Counted from the stretch's first letter, positions 42,462 to 51,259 are shown. The stretch: DNA of 64,000 bases from Desulfatitalea sp. BRH_c12 (GCA_000961655.1 LADR01000021.1:62001-126000), one strand, 5' to 3'. The notes: a model not told the origin generated them from the letters alone. Made by a program: numbers and translations.

Positions 42462-43307
42462 ATGCGTTGGCAAAAAGGGCGGCGAAGTTCAAACATCGAG
42501 GACCGGCGGGGGATGCGGCTTCCCTCCAAGATGGTCGGAGGGGGCATCGGTACGATTATTCTGATCCTGACGGCCCTTTACTTCGGTTTCGACCCATCGG
42601 TCTTTCTGCAGGAGGGCACAGGCAGCACTCTGACGACGGATCGTCCTTCTACCGGCGGCACGCCGGAAGAAAACGAGCTGGCCGAATTTGTCTCAGTCGT
42701 CCTGGCCGACACAGAAGACACGTGGCACGATCTTTTCCGCAGAGCCGGCGCACAATACCGCGAACCCAAGCTGGTGCTCTTTTCGGGGACCGTGCAATCC
42801 GCCTGTGGCTTTGCCCAGTCCGCCACCGGGCCCTTTTACTGTCCGGCGGATGAGAAGGTTTATCTGGATTTAAGCTTTTTCGAAGAGCTGCGAAGACGGT
42901 TCGCGGCACCCGGTGATTTCGCCCAAGCCTACGTCATCGCCCATGAAGTCGGCCACCACGTGCAGACCTTGACAGGCATTTCCAAAAAAGTGCTGGAGGC
43001 CCGCCGGCAGTCCGGTAAGCGCCAGGCGAACACACTGCTGGTCCGCCAGGAGCTTCAGGCGGACTGCTTTGCGGGGCTGTGGGCCCACCATGCCGACCGG
43101 ACGCGTCAGATCATCGAAGAAGGAGACATCGAGGAAGCGCTCAACGCGGCGAACGCCATCGGCGACGATCGGCTGCAGATGCAATCTAAAGGGCGCGTGG
43201 TTCCGGATTCCTTCACCCACGGCAGTTCGGCGCAGCGCATCGGGTGGTTCAAACGAGGCCTCGCGACCGGGAGCCTGGACGCCTGCAACACCTTCGACTC
43301 CGACTGA
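42462..43307 (+). CDS. ypfJ: YpfJ-like neutral zinc metallopeptidase
   Basis: The 281-residue protein has a basic N-terminus, one membrane helix (about residues 28-45, IGTIILILTALYFGF), then the peptidase domain: TWHDLFRRAGAQYREPKLVL, ACGFAQSATGPFYCPADEKV, YLDLSFFEELRRRF, the zinc site HEVGHHVQ near residue 160, and ELQADCFAGLWAHHADRTRQ with the third zinc ligand. This is the KPN_02809/YpfJ family of putative metallopeptidases, whose substrate is unknown. The active-site residues are all present and the length is normal. AAAAGGAGGACC precedes the ATG. The 400 bp upstream of it hold no supportable gene. Confidence 0.9.
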   Translation: MRWQKGRRSSNIEDRRGMRLPSKMVGGGIGTIILILTALYFGFDPSVFLQEGTGSTLTTDRPSTGGTPEENELAEFVSVVLADTEDTWHDLFRRAGAQYREPKLVLFSGTVQSACGFAQSATGPFYCPADEKVYLDLSFFEELRRRFAAPGDFAQAYVIAHEVGHHVQTLTGISKKVLEARRQSGKRQANTLLVRQELQADCFAGLWAHHADRTRQIIEEGDIEEALNAANAIGDDRLQMQSKGRVVPDSFTHGSSAQRIGWFKRGLATGSLDACNTFDSD

Positions 43308-43678
43308 AGGCCGCCGCTGCAGCCCCAGCAGCAACCGATCTGGTAACTGTGTTTCCATGACCCCTTATTGAACACACGCCCAAGGCGCTTATCAGCAAAG
43401 TTGATCCTGTGCTATATGCGTGCTGCAGTTCCTGTCGGCGGTCGCCTGGCCGGCAGAGGTGGAAACCAAATGGTTGTGATATGCGCTGCAATCTGCACCT
43501 GCTCAACCAGAACCTGGAGAAACATGCCATCCTGCTGTACGTCACAGATGATGAACTGGCCAAACTCATATGAGATTACTATTATCGGCATTTGGGCAGT
43601 GGGGGTGCTGCCGATGCACCAGCTTGATGAAAAAAGCAGTATCTTACGACTACACCTAACTTGTACGGGCTCGAATCA

Positions 43679-44419
43679 ATGGAAGATAACCTAAACCATA
43701 CCGGCGCTTCCACCTGGATGGGTCTGATTCAAAAGCTTCGCGGATTGGGGCATGAGTTGCCCGCGCTGATTCTACTGTTGCTGGTCATCGGGTTTGTTTG
43801 GATTTTTATCGAACTTGCCGATGAAGTCATCGAAGGGGAAACCCTGCCCATCGATGAGGTTTTGATCCTGGCCATGCGCAATCCCCAGGACCTGAGCGAC
43901 CCTGTGGGCGCCCGCTGGGTCGAAGAGATAGGCCGGGATTTCACCGCCCTGGGCGGCACAGGGGTGCTGACCTTCATCACCTTTGTGGTAGTCGGCTATC
44001 TTCTGCTGCACCGCCGGTACCGCATCATGACCCTGGTGGTAATCGCCGTCGGCGGCGGCATGCTGCTCAGCTTTCTGTTGAAGGGCGGGTTTGACCGGCC
44101 CCGTCCCGAGCTCGTCCCACACGGCTCGTATGTGTACACTTCAAGCTTTCCCAGCGGACACTCGATGATGTCGGCCGTCGTGTACCTGACATTGGGTGCA
44201 TTGCTGGCGCGCATTCATCCGAAACGGCGCACCAAAGCTTACATTATCACCATTGCCTTGATCACCACGCTGGCCGTGGGTGTCAGCCGGGTCTACATGG
44301 GGGTGCATTGGCCCTCCGATGTTCTGGGCGGCTGGACCCTGGGAGCCGCCTGGGCCCTGCTGTGCTGGCTGGTCGCGCGCTGGCTGCAGATGCGGGGCCA
44401 GGTGGGGGCAGAGGGCTGA
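43679..44419 (+). CDS. PAP2-family phosphatase, membrane-bound
   Basis: The 246-residue protein has about six hydrophobic helices and the three PAP2 motifs: KGGFDRPRPEL (motif 1, K-x6-R-P), SFPSGHSMMSAVVYLT (motif 2, P-S-G-H), and SRVYMGVHWPSDVLGGW (motif 3, S-R-x5-H-x3-D). All catalytic residues are present. Enzymes of this class dephosphorylate phosphatidic acid, undecaprenyl pyrophosphate or related lipids at the membrane. I start at the ATG at 43679; the frame opens with TTG 18 bases earlier. The 370 bp between the peptidase gene and this one hold no supportable gene. Confidence 0.9.
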   Translation: MEDNLNHTGASTWMGLIQKLRGLGHELPALILLLLVIGFVWIFIELADEVIEGETLPIDEVLILAMRNPQDLSDPVGARWVEEIGRDFTALGGTGVLTFITFVVVGYLLLHRRYRIMTLVVIAVGGGMLLSFLLKGGFDRPRPELVPHGSYVYTSSFPSGHSMMSAVVYLTLGALLARIHPKRRTKAYIITIALITTLAVGVSRVYMGVHWPSDVLGGWTLGAAWALLCWLVARWLQMRGQVGAEG

Positions 44420-44482
44420 GGCGGCTATGTCGACGACTGGCTTACTCTGTAGCGTTCAATTAGGTTTGAGATTACCACTGGA

Positions 44483-44510
44483 TATCACAGGTTCGGGGTA
44501 ACCTGTGATA
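44483..44510. repeat. Perfect 11-bp stem-loop
   Basis: TATCACAGGTT and AACCTGTGATA pair perfectly around the six-base loop CGGGGT, about 65 bp after the PAP2 stop codon. No T run follows on either strand, so it is not a standard Rho-independent terminator. It may be an mRNA 3'-end or protein-binding structure. The rest of 44420-44711 holds nothing that I recognise. Confidence 0.6.
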
Positions 44511-44520
44511 GGAGAATAAA

Positions 44521-44570
44521 AACGCAAATTCAAGGCCCGCCTTTTAATAACCGATTCTGCTGGACTGGTT
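44521..44570 (+). repeat. Imperfect direct repeat flanking the lipoprotein gene, left copy
   Basis: About 50 bp beginning AACGCAAATTCAA resembles 46941-46990 (about three-quarters identity by eye; the first 13 bases are identical). The two copies lie on either side of the large lipoprotein gene in the same orientation, 2.4 kb apart. Confidence 0.5.
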
Positions 44571-44711
44571 GGTCCGATAATCGACCTAATCACAGGCAGA
44601 GTTTAGATTTAGGTTGGGGTGCCGGCGATCTGCAGAGCCGAAAGTCTATGGCATCAACCCGTGCAGCCCGTAGGCACCCCTTATCTCGTCCGCGTCCTAA
44701 GCCCTGTTGGG

Positions 44712-46613
44712 TTACTGGAAGCTCAATTCACCGTCGAAGCTACGGATCAGAAAGGTGCTCGGCTCCACGCACTGCAACTCGACCGTGGCCCATTGAGAAC
44801 CGATGAGCGCCCCTGATGTGCCGGACGAGGTGCCGAGCCGAGAGGCGTATACGAGCCCGCCGTAAATCCCGGCATAGCGCTTTTGACCATCCGCCGAACA
44901 GGCAACAGCCTGCCAATTGCCTATTCCGGCAGAAGTCTGCTGCATCCAGCTCACGCCCGAATCGTTAGAGAAATAGATATGGCCGCCATAGCCGGCCGCG
45001 AGCAACTTCTTGCCGTCCAACGAGGATGCAAGGTTGCGCCAGTTTCCTGCTATCCGTGGCGTCCAGGTCGCCCCGGAGTCGTTTGATGTAAATATGTATC
45101 CGTTGTTCAATCGCGCCGCCACTAGTTTGGTCCCGTCCGCTGAAGAGGAGACTGCTTGCCAATCGCCACCGCCTTGTCGCTGAACCCAGGTCGCACCCGA
45201 ATTGCCGCTTATGAAAATACCGATCCCATAGTATGCTGCTACCAGTTTCGTGCCATCCGCTGATGAGGCAACCGAAGCCCAGTTTCCGCCCATACGTGGT
45301 ATCCAACTCGCCCCGGAATCCGTGGATGTGAATATCGGGCCACCTGCTTGGGCCGCAACAAGCTTAGTGCCGTCGGCTGAGGATGCGAGTGACGTCCAGG
45401 GCCCGCTACCGAATCGTTGCGACCAATTTACGCCTGAATCCGTGGAAGTGAATATGCCTCCCGACTGGGCCGCCACCAATTTGGTGCCATCTGCTGAAGA
45501 AGCGACCGCTGCCCAGGGAGCTGGGAAAAACCGTTGAGTCCAGGTAGTCCCCGAATCGGTCGAGGTAAAAATATAGCCGCCATACTGAACAGCCACCAGC
45601 TTTTTGCCGTCTGCCGAGGCGGCGATTGAACGCCAGTTTCCTACCGGACTGCCTGTCAGGTCCCAATCACGCTGAGCCGACATCCCGAGGATGGATTGGT
45701 CTTCGTTTTGCCCTATCTTCCAACCACCACCTCCGCTGCCGATGATCTCGATTACATCACCCACCTGCGGGGAACTGGGCAAAGTAATTGTAACCTGGGC
45801 TGGGTTGCTGGCAATGTAGCCGGTATTGGCACTTGCCTGCTGAGTCGTGCCAGTGACTTCCACCCACTCGATCCCCGATGGCGTGCCGTTGCAGATATAG
45901 GCGCTGGAAGTCACCTCATCCGGATCGAGTACCTTGTCGCCATTGATATCCAGGCCCGACTCAACCAGCTGACCACCGTCTACGCAGTTTGACCCAGCCT
46001 CCTCAGGGGTGATCACCAGCAGAGTGGTCAAGCCGTCGATCCCATTGGTGCCGTCGATCCCGTCGATCCCGTCTGTCCCGTCGATCCCGTCGATCCCGTC
46101 TGTCCCGTCTGTCCCGTCTGTCCCATTGGTCCCGTCTGTCCCATTGGTACCGTCGGTGCCGTCCAGACCATTGCACAGGTAACTGGTCTGGGTGACTTCA
46201 TCCGGATCAAGGACGCCTTCGTTGCTGGTGTCCAGACCGCTTTCAACCTTGTAGCCGCCTGCCGGGCAATTGACCCCGGCAGCCTCGGCGGTGACGGAAA
46301 CCAGCGCATTCAGCCCATTGGTGCCTCTTTGACCATCAGTGCCATTCAAACCATTGCAAACATATTGAACCGCATCTACCTCCTCGGGATCGAGGTTCCC
46401 GTTCAAATTCTCGTCAATTCCGCTCTCGACGCTGATCCCGCCATTCTGACAGGTTCCACCGGGCAGGACCAAGGAGGTGGCAACGCTCACGGAACCGGCC
46501 GGTGTAGTCAACGACGAATCTGATCCACCGTCGCCACCACCACCTCCTCCACAGGAGGTTAAAGTCAGAACTGCTAAAACTACAACTCCCATACAAACCA
46601 GTAGGTGCTTCAT
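44712..46613 (-). CDS. Large lipoprotein: DUF7151 repeats, collagen-like stretch, BNR-like repeats
   Basis: The 633-residue protein starts with a lipoprotein signal (LLVCMGVVVLAVLTLTSC, Cys22 followed by a glycine run). Three DUF7151-type units follow (for example CQNGGISVESGIDENLNGNL, then DPEEV...YVCNG), each about 50 residues with a calcium-loop-like N-G-x-L-D-x-D-E-V end. Between units two and three lies a collagen-like Gly-x-x stretch of about 14 triplets (GTDGTNGTDGTDGIDG type). The C-terminal 350 residues hold seven or eight repeats of the form ASSADGTKLVAAQ.GG.IFTS followed by TDSG..W..R, a sialidase/BNR-like propeller. It is probably an outer-surface protein; the binding partner is unknown. 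Confidence 0.85.
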   Translation of the reverse strand: MKHLLVCMGVVVLAVLTLTSCGGGGGGDGGSDSSLTTPAGSVSVATSLVLPGGTCQNGGISVESGIDENLNGNLDPEEVDAVQYVCNGLNGTDGQRGTNGLNALVSVTAEAAGVNCPAGGYKVESGLDTSNEGVLDPDEVTQTSYLCNGLDGTDGTNGTDGTNGTDGTDGTDGIDGIDGTDGIDGIDGTNGIDGLTTLLVITPEEAGSNCVDGGQLVESGLDINGDKVLDPDEVTSSAYICNGTPSGIEWVEVTGTTQQASANTGYIASNPAQVTITLPSSPQVGDVIEIIGSGGGGWKIGQNEDQSILGMSAQRDWDLTGSPVGNWRSIAASADGKKLVAVQYGGYIFTSTDSGTTWTQRFFPAPWAAVASSADGTKLVAAQSGGIFTSTDSGVNWSQRFGSGPWTSLASSADGTKLVAAQAGGPIFTSTDSGASWIPRMGGNWASVASSADGTKLVAAYYGIGIFISGNSGATWVQRQGGGDWQAVSSSADGTKLVAARLNNGYIFTSNDSGATWTPRIAGNWRNLASSLDGKKLLAAGYGGHIYFSNDSGVSWMQQTSAGIGNWQAVACSADGQKRYAGIYGGLVYASRLGTSSGTSGALIGSQWATVELQCVEPSTFLIRSFDGELSFQ

Positions 46614-46940
46614 TCCCCTTTTCCTTTCCGATGTAAAAGTCGCGCCGCCTGAATGTCATATCGAAATAGATGCAATCCATACACGGGGAGTTACGGTAAA
46701 AAGACTATTTAGCTAAAGTCGTCCAAGCGTCAACTTTGGCCATTACGTTGTCGACCGCTTGTCATCCGACTGAAATTTGGATGAGTATTCAACGGATTGA
46801 AGATCGGGTGTAGCTCCAGGCGACAATCAAGTCATTGCCTATCTTGTACAACATTCGATAAGGCACTTTTTGCTGCACCAAAGAAAAATTGATCAGGGAT
46901 ATAAGAGATTAGATATTCACTGGAGCCAAGTGCATAACCA

Positions 46941-46990
46941 TAACGCAAATTCAAAACCAGCCTTCTAACTGCCTATTTCGCTGAAATGGT
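46941..46990 (+). repeat. Imperfect direct repeat flanking the lipoprotein gene, right copy
   Basis: Second copy of the repeat described at 44521-44570 (AACGCAAATTCAAAACCAGC start). It lies in the 480-bp intergenic region between the lipoprotein gene and the hydroxy-acid dehydrogenase gene, which otherwise holds no supportable gene. Confidence 0.5.
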
Positions 46991-47094
46991 TCATACATAG
47001 TGTGGGAAAAAATCCGCTCACGAGTTGACGGAGGCGGTTGCGGCTGTATTTTGTCAAGAATCGAAACCCGTTGAGTCCTTTTCGGAGGTCGCTA

Positions 47095-48492
47095 ATGTCC
47101 GATCCGATACCCTTCAAAATCGTTGCCCGCCACAATCGTCCCGGCGATGCTTGGATTGTTATCAACGAGAACGTTTACGACATCAGCACTTTTCCGCATC
47201 CCGGCGGGCTCGAGGTGCTCGAACCTTACCTCGGCCGGGACGCAACTGCTGCGTTTTTCGCACAGCACAACCTCGATATGCTCGCGATTGTGGAGAAGAA
47301 TCTTGTCGGCGTCATAGATCAGGAAGATGAGGAATGGAAACAGGAGCGCCAAGCGGCAAAAAATCGCGCGACCGACAGCGGCCTTTCGGCGCGGCGCGCA
47401 AAGCTTGCGCCGATTTCCCACATCCTCAACACGCGAGATATGGCGCAGGCCGCGGAATCGGTCATGGACCCGGCCGGATGGGCCTATTACGCCTCAGCGG
47501 CGGACGATGAGGTGACTCTTCGCGAGAACGAGGCAGCGCTTGGCAGGTTGTGGCTGCGGCCCCGCGTGCTCGTGGATGTCTCGCAAGTCGACACCTCCGC
47601 CAAACTCCTCGGTGTCCCAAGTTCCTTTCCCCTCTATGTGACGGCCACCGCGCTCGCGAAACTCGCCGACCCGCAAGGAGAAGTCGCTATTACACGGGCA
47701 TGCGCCAAGGCGAATGTCCCGTACATGTGTCCGACGCTCTCCTCGTGTTCGCTTGAAGAGATGACATCGGCCCGTGCACCCGGCCAGACGCAGTGGTTTC
47801 AGCTCTACGTCAACAAAGATCGCGCTGTCGCAAAGGACCTGTTGCAACGGGCCGAGGCAGGTGGCTGCAAAGCGGTGTTTGTTACCGTTGACGCACCCCA
47901 GCTCGGTCGGCGCGAACGGGACATGCGTTTCAAGGCGCCACAGAAAAGCTCTGTGCAGGAAGGGGATACGCAGGTCGATACCTCCCGGGGAACCTCCAAC
48001 GCACTCTCTTCTTTTATTGATCCCTCACTTTCGTGGTCAGACATCGAATGGATTGCGGGTGTCACAAGGCTTCCCGTCTGCCTTAAAGGCATACAATCGG
48101 GGAAGGATGCCGTGCTCGCGGCCCAAAATGGAGCGAAAGCCATTGTGGTGTCGAACCACGGGGGGCGGCAGCTCGACTATGCGCGAAGCGGTGTCGAAGT
48201 GCTTATCGAAGTGATGGCCGCGTTGCGGGAGGCCGGCCTCGACCGGCAGATCACCGTCTTTGTCGACGGCGGCATCCGCCGTGGCACCGACATCTTCAAA
48301 TGCCTTGCACTCGGCGCAGATGGCGTCGGCATCGGCCGGCCTGTGCTGCACGGCCTTGCCGCCTATGGCGAAGCCGGCGTCGTCAAAACAATTACCATGC
48401 TTCGTGACGAGTTTGCGACGTGCCTCATGATGATGGGGTGCCCCACCGTCGCCGACATAAAAGAAGAGATGGTGGTTACCTCGAAGCTGTAG
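47095..48492 (+). CDS. Flavocytochrome b2-like L-2-hydroxyacid dehydrogenase (cyt b5 + FMN domain)
   Basis: The 465-residue protein joins a cytochrome b5-like domain (residues 1-85; the heme ligand His in ISTFPHPGGLEVLEPYLGRD and the second His in FFAQHNLDML) to an FMN-dependent alpha-hydroxyacid dehydrogenase barrel (about 105-465; YYASAADDEVTLRENEAAL, PTLSSCSLEEM, QWFQLYVNKD, VFVTVDAPQLGRRERDMR, LPVCLKGIQSGKDAVLA, VVSNHGGRQLDYA with the catalytic His, FVDGGIRRGTDIFKCLALGA). This is the layout of yeast L-lactate dehydrogenase (cytochrome b2), which passes electrons to cytochrome c. There is no organelle or secretion signal. GGAGGTCGCTA precedes the ATG; the longer frame to 47038 is not protein-like. 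Confidence 0.85.
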   Translation: MSDPIPFKIVARHNRPGDAWIVINENVYDISTFPHPGGLEVLEPYLGRDATAAFFAQHNLDMLAIVEKNLVGVIDQEDEEWKQERQAAKNRATDSGLSARRAKLAPISHILNTRDMAQAAESVMDPAGWAYYASAADDEVTLRENEAALGRLWLRPRVLVDVSQVDTSAKLLGVPSSFPLYVTATALAKLADPQGEVAITRACAKANVPYMCPTLSSCSLEEMTSARAPGQTQWFQLYVNKDRAVAKDLLQRAEAGGCKAVFVTVDAPQLGRRERDMRFKAPQKSSVQEGDTQVDTSRGTSNALSSFIDPSLSWSDIEWIAGVTRLPVCLKGIQSGKDAVLAAQNGAKAIVVSNHGGRQLDYARSGVEVLIEVMAALREAGLDRQITVFVDGGIRRGTDIFKCLALGADGVGIGRPVLHGLAAYGEAGVVKTITMLRDEFATCLMMMGCPTVADIKEEMVVTSKL

Positions 48493-48740
48493 GACCGACA
48501 AACCCATAGAAAGCAACGCCCAACCACCAGAAAGCCAGCCAGGCTTTCTCGCACGCCGCCTGAGGGAATTCGCCTATATTTTGCCGCTGACGCACCAGCC
48601 TGATTCCCTCCGATACCCTTATTTTTTTCGATCTGTCGAAAACAGGCTCTGCCAAACGTCACATAGTTAAAGCGAAATCCGGGTGGCTTGCCCAGCCAGA
48701 GATATCCAAGGCACACGCCTGAACCAAAGGAGAACGTCCG

Positions 48741-49154
48741 ATGCGATACATGATCATTGTCAAAGCAACCAAAGATTCCGAATCCGGATCCCTGCCGGAG
48801 GAGAAACTCATTGCGGCCATGGCGGCCTACCACGAGGAGCTGTCCAAAGCCGGCATGCTGCTGGATGCCTCGGGGCTCCGGCCCAGCTCGGAAGGCTGGC
48901 GCATCCGGTACTCTGGAGAAAAGCGCAGTTTCGTCGATGGACCTTTCGCCGAAACCAAGGAGCTGATCGCCGGCTACACCCTCATCGAAGCCGATTCCAA
49001 GCAGGAAGCGCTCGAATGGACCCGGCGTTTCCCCAACCCTGCCATGGACGGCGGGGATGGCGAAATTGAAGTGCGGCGCTTGATGGAACTGGATGAGTTC
49101 AGCCCCAGCGAAGCGGTGGAACGCTTTCGCAAGATGATGAAAACGTCTGAATAA
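48741..49154 (+). CDS. YCII/DGPF-domain protein
   Basis: The 137-residue protein has the YCII-related fold signature: MRYMIIVKATKDSESGSLPE at the start, LLDASGLRPSSEGWRIRY, and the diagnostic DGPFAETKELIAGYTLIEAD with the conserved Asp and Glu. Members are small alpha-beta proteins sometimes annotated as sigma-factor-associated or dehydrochlorinase-like; the true role is unclear. AAAGGAG stands twelve bases before the ATG. The gene stands alone between convergent and divergent neighbours, with no partner sigma factor nearby. Confidence 0.85.
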   Translation: MRYMIIVKATKDSESGSLPEEKLIAAMAAYHEELSKAGMLLDASGLRPSSEGWRIRYSGEKRSFVDGPFAETKELIAGYTLIEADSKQEALEWTRRFPNPAMDGGDGEIEVRRLMELDEFSPSEAVERFRKMMKTSE

Positions 49155-49243
49155 ATCGTCGAATGGGGGATGCAGAACGGCAAGTCGCCAGCGGCGCGCT
49201 GCCTTCGGGCAGAGCGCCGCTCTTTAAAAACCGCAACAAATTA

Positions 49244-50038
49244 TTATTTCCGGTACTTGGCATAATCCGGTTTACGTTTTTCCATGAAAGCATTCTTGCC
49301 TTCAACCGACTCGTCGGTGCCGTAAAACATGCTCAGGCCGCCAACGCCCAGATGGGTGATTCCTGCGACACCGTCTGTTTCCGCGTGAAAAGCGTACTTG
49401 AGCATTTTGAGGGCCGTGGGGCTTTTTTCCAGCAGGTCCGCACACCATTTATCGACCTCTTCGTCAAGCTGTTCGTAGGGCACCACGGCATTGACCAAAC
49501 CCATATCGAGCGCCTCTTTGGCCGTGTACAGCCGGCACATGTACCAGATCTCCTTTGCCTTTTTCAGCCCCACACACCGGACCAGATCTCCGGTGCCGTA
49601 ACCGGGGTCGAAACTGCCGACTTTGGGCCCGGCCTGGCCCATCTTGGCCGTTTCAGCCGCGATGGAGAGGTCGCAAACCACCTGGAAGACGTGTCCGCCG
49701 CCGATGGCAAATCCGTTCACCCTGGCAATGACCGGCTTGGGGATGGTCCGGATCAGGCTGGAAATGGTTTGCCAGCCGACTTCCACCGGCAATGCCGCTA
49801 GGGTGCCCGCATAGCCGCTCTTGTCCCGGATGGACTGATCGCCGCCGGTGCAAAAGGCCTTTTCGCCGGCACCGGTAAACACCACCACGCCTACGGTGTT
49901 GTCCACCCATGCATCCGTGAAAGCCTGACTCAGCTCGAGGAGTGTCAGGGAAGTGCAGGCGTTGTATTTCTGGGGTCGGTTGATCATGATCTTGGCCACG
50001 CCGTCATTTTTTTCATAAATGATTTCTTCGAAATTCAT
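49244..50038 (-). CDS. badI: BadI-like 2-ketocyclohexanecarboxyl-CoA hydrolase (crotonase family)
   Basis: The 264-residue crotonase-family protein contains FTGAGEKAFCTGGDQSIRDK, KPVIARVNGFAIGGGHVFQV, MGQAGPKVGSFDPGYGTGDL, KKAKEIWYMCRLYTAKEALD and SMFYGTDESVEGKNAFMEKR. These segments match BadI of Rhodopseudomonas almost word for word as I recall it, and MenB more distantly. BadI hydrolyses the ring of 2-ketocyclohexanecarboxyl-CoA to pimeloyl-CoA. AAGGAGG before the ATG at 50038 fixes the start; the frame to 50089 is longer but not conserved. It is the last gene of the minus-strand operon that also encodes a BadH-like dehydrogenase, ligase and acyl-CoA dehydrogenase, which supports the ring-opening role. 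Confidence 0.8.
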   Translation of the reverse strand: MNFEEIIYEKNDGVAKIMINRPQKYNACTSLTLLELSQAFTDAWVDNTVGVVVFTGAGEKAFCTGGDQSIRDKSGYAGTLAALPVEVGWQTISSLIRTIPKPVIARVNGFAIGGGHVFQVVCDLSIAAETAKMGQAGPKVGSFDPGYGTGDLVRCVGLKKAKEIWYMCRLYTAKEALDMGLVNAVVPYEQLDEEVDKWCADLLEKSPTALKMLKYAFHAETDGVAGITHLGVGGLSMFYGTDESVEGKNAFMEKRKPDYAKYRK

Positions 50039-50098
50039 GTTGCCCTCCTTGTCGAACCGCAGTGGTCCGGATTTTTCGATTGGCGCCAAACGCCCGGG

Positions 50099-51259
50099 CT
50101 ATCGATAATTGTAGGGAAGAAATTCCCGGCCCATCAATTCACGCTGCACCACCAGCTTGGAAACCTGCGAGGTGCCATCCGCGATTTCGATGGCGAGCAC
50201 ATCTCTCAGGCGCTGCTCGAGGGGATATTCCCTGGTATACCCATAATGCCCATGCAGCGTGATGCAGTCCCGGATGGCGTTGGTTGAAAACCGCGGGGCC
50301 ATCCATTTGACCATGCCGGCCTCCTTGGTGCTCGATTGTCCCTGATCGCGCAGCCATAATGCTTTGTAACAAAGCAGCCGCACCGCTTCCAGGAGGCTGA
50401 AGTGCTCGATGATCGGGAAAGATACCCCTTCGAAAGAGGCCAGGGGGCGTCCGAAGGCGATACGCCCCTTGACATGCTCCATGGTTTCCTGCAGCGATAC
50501 GAGGGCCGGCGCAATGGCTTCCAGACAAAGGAAAATGCGGCTGATGTCAAATCCGCGCATGGCCAGCCGAAACCCCTTGCCCTCCTCGCCGATCCGATAA
50601 CTTTCCGGTATCTCCACATTTTGCAAGAACAGCGAGCCCCGGACGATGGCATTGCATCCAAGATCTTCGTAGGCTTGCATAGACACGCCGGGAAGCTTAC
50701 AGGGCACGACGAAACAGCTGACCCCCCTGGCATCATTGCCGGGCGTGGTCCGGGCAAACACCAGCGCAAAATCGGCATCCATAATCGCCGTGATGCCGGA
50801 TTTCTCCCCGTTTAGAACATAGGCGTCGCCTTTTTTATCCGCGCTGGCCTGAAGAGCGCCGGCGTCTGTCCCGCTTCCCGGTTCGGTCAAACAGAAAGCG
50901 CAAATCTGCTCACCGGCCAGAAAGGGGTCGAGAAACTTCTTTTGCACTTCCGTACTTCCTTGTTCCAGAAGGCCGGCGCACAGGTGTCCGGCCACCTGGG
51001 TCGACATGGGAAGACTGCAATCTCCCCGGGAAAGCTCTTCGCACACAATTCCCTCGGTGAGGTAGGACTCGCCAAGCCCCCCCAATTCCTGGCTGACGGA
51101 TACGCCGATATAGCCGAGTTCACCCATCTTCTTGACCAGTTCGCGGGGATATTTTCTTTCCCTGTCCCACTGGCTGTACCTTGGCGCAAGTTCTTCCTGG
51201 GCAAAGCGCCGGACTTCTTTTTGAATCAATTTTTGCTCTTTGCTGAAATCAAAATCCAT
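50099..51259 (-). CDS. Acyl-CoA dehydrogenase, cyclic-acyl-CoA type (Asp at catalytic-base position)
   Basis: This 386-residue flavoprotein has all family segments: YPRELVKKMGELGYIGVSVS, CAFCLTEPGSGTDAGALQAS, VLNGEKSGITAIMDADFALV, RIAFGRPLASFEGVSF, and LHGHYGYTREYPLEQRLRDV. Where short-chain enzymes have the catalytic Glu (YEGTSEI), it has ADGTSQV, with Asp361. I recall that acyl-CoA dehydrogenases acting on alicyclic acyl-CoAs can use Asp as base, but not the exact numbering, so the match to cyclohexanecarboxyl-CoA or cyclohexene-carboxyl-CoA dehydrogenase is inferred. The gene lies between the ligase (60 bp upstream) and the BadI-like gene, which fits oxidation of the ring before opening. 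AGAGG precedes the ATG. Confidence 0.85.
   Translation of the reverse strand: MDFDFSKEQKLIQKEVRRFAQEELAPRYSQWDRERKYPRELVKKMGELGYIGVSVSQELGGLGESYLTEGIVCEELSRGDCSLPMSTQVAGHLCAGLLEQGSTEVQKKFLDPFLAGEQICAFCLTEPGSGTDAGALQASADKKGDAYVLNGEKSGITAIMDADFALVFARTTPGNDARGVSCFVVPCKLPGVSMQAYEDLGCNAIVRGSLFLQNVEIPESYRIGEEGKGFRLAMRGFDISRIFLCLEAIAPALVSLQETMEHVKGRIAFGRPLASFEGVSFPIIEHFSLLEAVRLLCYKALWLRDQGQSSTKEAGMVKWMAPRFSTNAIRDCITLHGHYGYTREYPLEQRLRDVLAIEIADGTSQVSKLVVQRELMGREFLPYNYR

Noticed and set aside
43481-43573. 30-codon frame MRCNLHLLNQNLEKHAILLY between the peptidase and phosphatase genes
   Set aside because: No ribosome site and no family; could be a chance frame.
46030-46160. CRISPR-like short repeats
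   Set aside because: The repeats are 9-18 bp, contiguous and in frame with Gly-x-x codons of the lipoprotein gene; there are no spacers.
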